Of a stretch of 8,791 nt of DNA, positions 5,743 to 8,791 are shown piece after piece; position 1 is the stretch's first letter; each line of letters begins with the position of its first letter. The notes beneath the pieces were generated by a model. It did no database searches and had not been told where the DNA came from. It was given only the letters and a program-made list of their open reading frames with translations. A program made the position numbers and the translations under genes. Source of the DNA: Acidimicrobiaceae bacterium (lineage in GTDB: Bacteria; Actinomycetota; Acidimicrobiia; Acidimicrobiales; Aldehydirespiratoraceae); contig VXNG01000241.1 of the NCBI GenBank assembly GCA_009840695.1, forward strand, positions 1 to 8,791. Reading direction: 5' to 3'.

Positions 5743-6965
5743 CTGGCGATGCTGGCCAGCCGGGGACCGGGGGTGAAGCTGATGGGCAGGGTCTTCCATC
5801 CGCTGACGTTGCCGCTGTGGAACCGGACCTTGTTGTCGTGGTCCACCGTGTAGTCGCCCATGCGGCGGTGGATCTCCTCCAGGGCTACTCGCCCTTCCAG
5901 GCGGGCCAGCGCCGCGCCCAGGCAGAAGTGGACGCCGTACCCGAAGCCGACGTGACGCTCCGGGTTGCGGAAGATGTCGAATTCCCCCGCGGTGGGGCCG
6001 TACTCCCGTTCATCCTGGTTGGCCGAGCCGATCAGCAGCAGCACCGAGTCGCTTTCCCGCATCTGCTGGCCGTGCATCTCGATGTCGCGGGTGAGGGTGC
6101 GATGCATGTACTGGGTGGAGCTGTGGAAGCGGACGACCTCCTCCACCGTCTGGGGGACCAGGGACGGGTCGGCCACCACCGCGGCCCGCTGGTCGGGATG
6201 GCGCGACAGCAGCTCGACGGCGCTGCCCACCATCTTGGCCGTCGTCTCGAATCCAGCGAACACGAACAGCAGGCAGAAGCCGAGCAGCTCCTGCTCAGTC
6301 AGCGCCCGGCCGTCGACTTCCAACTCCAGCAGGTCCGACACCAGCCCGCCACTGGGCACCTCGCCGGCGCGCCGCCGGCCGAGGTCCTCGGTGAAATAGG
6401 CGAGCACCTCGAGAATCGCCTCGACTCCCTCTTGGGGGATCTCCATGGTCCCGTCCTCGCGTACCAGACCCCGGTCGGCGCATTCCCGCAGCATGTCGCG
6501 GTCGCACTCGGGTATCCCGAGCACGGCCGAGATGACATCCATCGGGAAGCAGCCGGCCACATCGGCCATCAGGTCGGCGTGTCCCGACTCGATCACCGTG
6601 TCGATGTAGTGGTTGACGATCCTGCGGATCTCATCCTCCATCTGGGCTACGCGCCGGACGGTGAACACCCGCGACACAAGCCCGCGCATGACGGTGTGCT
6701 CCGGGGGGTCCATCTCGATGATCTCCGAAAACCTGGGGTTGGTCTTGTCGATGGGCCGCCTGCCCTCTAGGGCCACGCCGCCGGCCGAGGAGTAGGTCTC
6801 GTAATTCCGGAACGCCTCGAGCACATCGTCGAACCGGCTCAGCGCCCAGAAGCGCAGATCCGGGTTCCAGTAGGCCGGCGCCTCGTCGCGCAGCCGCCGG
6901 TAGGTGTCGTACGGGTTGTCGTGCACGGTGAACGCGTAAGGGTTGTACGCGAGCGCTTCGGCCAC
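5739..6965 (-). CDS. Cytochrome P450
   Basis: This 408-residue soluble bacterial P450 needs separate redox partners; none is encoded in the window. Key elements are visible: the I-helix oxygen-activation motif AGFETT at residues 237-242, the K-helix ExxR as E276-x-x-R279, and the heme loop FGYGVHFCLG at 341-350 with Cys348 as the iron ligand. The MDPPEHTVMRGLVSRVFT segment at 85-102 is the usual C-helix heme-propionate region. Length is standard and no signal or anchor is present. The substrate cannot be read from the sequence. The start is GTG at 6965: no Shine-Dalgarno, but a TAGCAT -10 box stands 6 nt upstream, suggesting a leaderless mRNA. It is the first gene of an operon with the hydroxyacid dehydrogenase and the decarboxylase-like gene, which suggests hydroxylation followed by oxidation of the alcohol and further breakdown. 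Confidence 0.93.
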   Translation of the reverse strand: MAEALAYNPYAFTVHDNPYDTYRRLRDEAPAYWNPDLRFWALSRFDDVLEAFRNYETYSSAGGVALEGRRPIDKTNPRFSEIIEMDPPEHTVMRGLVSRVFTVRRVAQMEDEIRRIVNHYIDTVIESGHADLMADVAGCFPMDVISAVLGIPECDRDMLRECADRGLVREDGTMEIPQEGVEAILEVLAYFTEDLGRRRAGEVPSGGLVSDLLELEVDGRALTEQELLGFCLLFVFAGFETTAKMVGSAVELLSRHPDQRAAVVADPSLVPQTVEEVVRFHSSTQYMHRTLTRDIEMHGQQMRESDSVLLLIGSANQDEREYGPTAGEFDIFRNPERHVGFGYGVHFCLGAALARLEGRVALEEIHRRMGDYTVDHDNKVRFHSGNVSGWKTLPISFTPGPRLASIAR

Positions 6966-6971
6966 GAACCG

Positions 6972-7001
6972 ATGCTACGGGGCCGCGATGCGTCCCGTCG
7001 A
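6972..7001 (-). promoter_or_regulatory. Candidate leaderless promoter of the P450 operon
   Basis: On the minus strand TCGACG (7001 to 6996) is a 4/6 match to the TTGACA -35, with an 18-bp spacer to TAGCAT (6977 to 6972), a TANNNT -10 box. Six bases (CGGTTC) then lead to the GTG at 6965, so the transcript would begin at the start codon. The same geometry is seen before the DUF418 gene. Confidence 0.5.
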
Positions 7002-7027
7002 GGGCCGACGATGCGATACTTCGGCCC
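7002..7027. promoter_or_regulatory. Inverted repeat in the divergent region, candidate operator
   Basis: GGGCCGA (7002-7008) and TCGGCCC (7021-7027) are a perfect 7-bp inverted repeat around a 12-bp spacer. It abuts the candidate -35 of the P450 promoter and lies 55 bp before the dehydrogenase start, a good place for a repressor or activator controlling both operons. CGATGC also recurs at 6970-6975, 6986-6991 and 7009-7014. No regulator gene is in the window, so the protein involved is unknown. GC-rich DNA makes such repeats more likely by chance. Confidence 0.4.
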
Positions 7028-7082
7028 GGAGCGGAAATGCGGGACCGCAGTCGGGCGCGGCTGGGGCCGGCGGGAGGGAGCC

Positions 7083-8570
7083 GTGACGGCGAGGACCATC
7101 GGGCTGGCGGGAACGGGCGTGATCGGCTCCGGCTGGTCGGTGCGCGCCCTGGCCCGAGGTCACGACGTGATCGCCTGGGATCCTGCCGGCGGGGCTGAGG
7201 ACCGGCTCCGGGCGGCGGTCGAGAGGGCCTGGCCGTCGGCCACCCGGCTGGGACTCTTCCCGGGGGCCGATCCGGCCCGGCTGCGGTGGACGGGCAGCCC
7301 GGAGGAGGTCGCGGCCAACGCCGACTGGGTGCAGGAGAGTGCCCCGGAGGACGAAGGGGTGAAGCGTTCGCTACTTGGGCGGCTCGACGCCGCGGCCGAG
7401 CCGGCGACCGTGATCGCCAGCAGCTCGTCGGGGCTGCTGCCCAGCCGCCTGGCCGACGGGCTGAGCCACCCGGAGCGGCTTCTCATCGGCCACCCGTTCA
7501 ACCCGGTGTACCTGCTGCCCCTGGTCGAGGTGGTGCCGGGCGAGGCCACCACCGAGGAGGCAGTCGCGGCCGCCATGGCCCACTACGACGATCTGGTCAT
7601 GCATCCGCTGCTGGTGCGCAACGAGGTCGAGGGCTACCTGTCCGACCGTCTCCAGGAGGCACTTTGGCGCGAGAACCTGCATCTGGTGAACGACTGCGTC
7701 GCCACCACCGCCGAGCTGGACGACTCGATCGTCTACGGCCCCGGCCTGCGCTGGGCGGCCATGGGCACCAACCTCACCTTCCACCTGGCCGGAGGTGAGG
7801 GCGGGATGCGCCACATGCTGGGCCAGTTCGGGCCCGCGCTGAAGCTGCCGTGGACCCGGCTGGAGGCGCCCGAACTGAGCCGGGAACTGATCGAGGCCAT
7901 GGCCTCAGGCTGCGAGAACCAGGCTGACGGACGGTCCATCGCCGAGCTGGAGCGGCAGCGGGACGACTGCCTGCTGTCCGTGATGCGGGCGCTGCGACCG
8001 AGCGGAATCGGCGCCGGCCGCCTCGTCGCCGAGCGGGAGGCTCGGATCCTGGCCGCCAGGGCCTCCGAGGCTGAGCCCTGGACATCCGGCACCGAGATCG
8101 AAACCCCGCTGGCCCTGTACTCAGCCGCGGTGGAGCCCGACTGGGTGGACTACAACGGCCACATGACCGAGTGGGCGTTCCTGACGGTCTTCGGCTGGGC
8201 ATCGGACGCCCTGTTCCGCTACCTGGGCATCGACGAGGCCTACCGGAACGGCGGGCACTCCTACTACACGGTCGAGACCCACCTCAACCACCGGCGGGAG
8301 GCCTCTCTCGGCGAGCCTTTGCGGGTCACAACCCAGGTGCTCGGCAGCGACGCCAAGCGGCTCCATATCTTCCACACCATGTACCGCGACGACGAGGTGC
8401 TATGCACCGGCGAGCAGATGCTGGTCCACGTCGACACCGCAGCCAGTCGCAGCGCGCCGCTGCTGCCCGGCCCCGCAACTGCAGTGGCCGCGGTGACCGC
8501 CGCTCATGCGTCGATGCCGGTGCCGCCGCAGGCCGGCAGACGCATGGCCATTCCCGGACCCAAGGACTGA
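7083..8570 (+). CDS. lcdH: L-carnitine dehydrogenase / thioesterase fusion protein
   Basis: This 495-residue two-domain enzyme begins with an L-carnitine dehydrogenase of the 3-hydroxyacyl-CoA dehydrogenase family (about residues 1-330), which oxidises L-carnitine to 3-dehydrocarnitine with NAD. It shows GTGVIGSGW at 10-18, SSSSGLLPS at 113-121, GHPFNP at 136-141 with His137 and Glu149 as the probable catalytic pair, RLQEALWRE at 189-197, and the carnitine-dehydrogenase signatures GPGLRWAAMGT (219-229) and GGEGGMRHMLGQFGPALKLPW (two adjoining blocks, 237-257). The second domain (about 340-455) is a hotdog-fold thioesterase with DYNGHM at 356-361, expected to hydrolyse betainyl-CoA to glycine betaine. 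Such fusions are known from rhizobia. The GTG at 7083 has GGAGG 5 nt upstream (7073-7077); the open frame back to 6921 is rejected. The Pro/Ala-rich tail (about 455-495) looks disordered. It leads an operon with the acyl-CoA dehydrogenase. Confidence 0.88.
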   Translation: MTARTIGLAGTGVIGSGWSVRALARGHDVIAWDPAGGAEDRLRAAVERAWPSATRLGLFPGADPARLRWTGSPEEVAANADWVQESAPEDEGVKRSLLGRLDAAAEPATVIASSSSGLLPSRLADGLSHPERLLIGHPFNPVYLLPLVEVVPGEATTEEAVAAAMAHYDDLVMHPLLVRNEVEGYLSDRLQEALWRENLHLVNDCVATTAELDDSIVYGPGLRWAAMGTNLTFHLAGGEGGMRHMLGQFGPALKLPWTRLEAPELSRELIEAMASGCENQADGRSIAELERQRDDCLLSVMRALRPSGIGAGRLVAEREARILAARASEAEPWTSGTEIETPLALYSAAVEPDWVDYNGHMTEWAFLTVFGWASDALFRYLGIDEAYRNGGHSYYTVETHLNHRREASLGEPLRVTTQVLGSDAKRLHIFHTMYRDDEVLCTGEQMLVHVDTAASRSAPLLPGPATAVAAVTAAHASMPVPPQAGRRMAIPGPKD

Positions 8571-8573
8571 AGC

Positions 8574-8580
8574 AAGGAGG
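8574..8580 (+). promoter_or_regulatory. Strong ribosome binding site that fixes a TTG start
   Basis: AAGGAGG at 8574-8580 is a near-perfect Shine-Dalgarno and stands 5 nt before TTG at 8586. It settles the rare TTG start of the acyl-CoA dehydrogenase, whose family consensus start (M-D-F) begins exactly there. Confidence 0.75.
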
Positions 8581-8585
8581 CTGGC

Positions 8586-8791
8586 TTGGACTTCTCAATC
8601 AGCGAAGACCAGCAGATGGTCGTCGACACCGTGCGCGCCTTCGTTGAGCGCGAGCTGGTCCCCCACGAAGAAGAGGTGGAACGCACCGGCCAGGTCCGGC
8701 CCGAGTTAGTGGACCAGATCCGCGGCAAGGCCATCGATGCGGGCCTGTACGCGGCCAACATGCCCGTCGAGCTCGGCGGGGGCGGCCTCGA
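8586..8791 (+). CDS. Acyl-CoA dehydrogenase, N-terminal part (cut by window end)
   Basis: Only the first 68 residues are present. They match the N-terminal helical domain of acyl-CoA dehydrogenases: (M)DFSISEDQQMVVDTVRAF at the start, ERELVPHEEEVERTGQ around 22-37, and the DAGLYAANMPVELGGGGLD block at about 50-68, which corresponds to the G-x-x-x-x-x-x-P-E-x-x-G-G-x-G motif common to the family. The enzyme is an FAD-dependent dehydrogenase of acyl-CoA thioesters. The start is TTG at 8586, supported by AAGGAGG 5 nt upstream. It begins 15 bp after the carnitine dehydrogenase stop, so it is in the same operon. Given that neighbour, a role on a carnitine-related CoA ester (for example gamma-butyrobetainyl-CoA) is possible but only inferred; the substrate site lies beyond the window. 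Confidence 0.88.
   Translation, partial: MDFSISEDQQMVVDTVRAFVERELVPHEEEVERTGQVRPELVDQIRGKAIDAGLYAANMPVELGGGGL

Noticed and set aside
5817..6770. 317-codon plus-strand open frame
   Set aside because: It is antisense to the P450 gene; His/Val/Gly-rich composition of a GC-rich shadow frame.
6921..7082. Upstream extension of the carnitine dehydrogenase frame
   Set aside because: It overlaps the start of the divergent P450 gene; the GTG at 7083 has a Shine-Dalgarno and sits directly before the Rossmann strand.

Overview
The window is high-GC bacterial DNA. GTG and TTG starts are common, and several genes have a TANNNT -10 box 6-7 nt before a GTG start with no Shine-Dalgarno. Together with the gene families, this suggests an actinobacterium, possibly a marine or soil Acidimicrobiia-like lineage; the lineage is inference, since no rRNA or marker gene is present. 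No tRNA, rRNA, CRISPR array, insertion sequence or transposase is visible.

Left part (1-2128) looks like an accessory patch. A possible 3' end of an upstream gene (1-72) is followed by a DUF429 predicted nuclease on +. Convergent to it is a three-gene minus-strand cassette: a BrnT-like small toxin candidate, an HTH antitoxin-like protein and a ribbon-helix-helix VapB-like protein. A perfect 11-bp-arm palindrome sits at the toxin start. The remaining gap to 2128 holds an AT-rich patch, a tiny ORF resembling a serine-recombinase N-terminus, and two 13-bp direct repeats.

Middle part (2129-4444): a DUF418/YeiB-type membrane protein (-) and a MidA/NDUFAF7-type methyltransferase (+) are divergently transcribed from a 39-bp gap holding two candidate leaderless promoters.

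Right part (4478-8791) is metabolic. A minus-strand operon, P450 -> beta-hydroxyacid dehydrogenase -> carboxymuconolactone-decarboxylase-like protein, is joined by 4-nt GTGA and ATGA overlaps. It diverges from a plus-strand operon encoding an L-carnitine dehydrogenase fused to a hotdog thioesterase (putative betainyl-CoA thioesterase), followed by an acyl-CoA dehydrogenase cut by the window end. The 117-bp divergent region carries a candidate leaderless P450 promoter and a perfect 7-bp-arm, 12-bp-spaced inverted repeat that could be a shared operator. The fused enzyme would do the first and last steps of carnitine to glycine betaine; the middle enzyme (a BKACE/CdhC-type cleavage enzyme) is not in the window. 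No gene system here is clearly new. The least conventional objects are the three-gene toxin-antitoxin-like cassette and the debris beside it.
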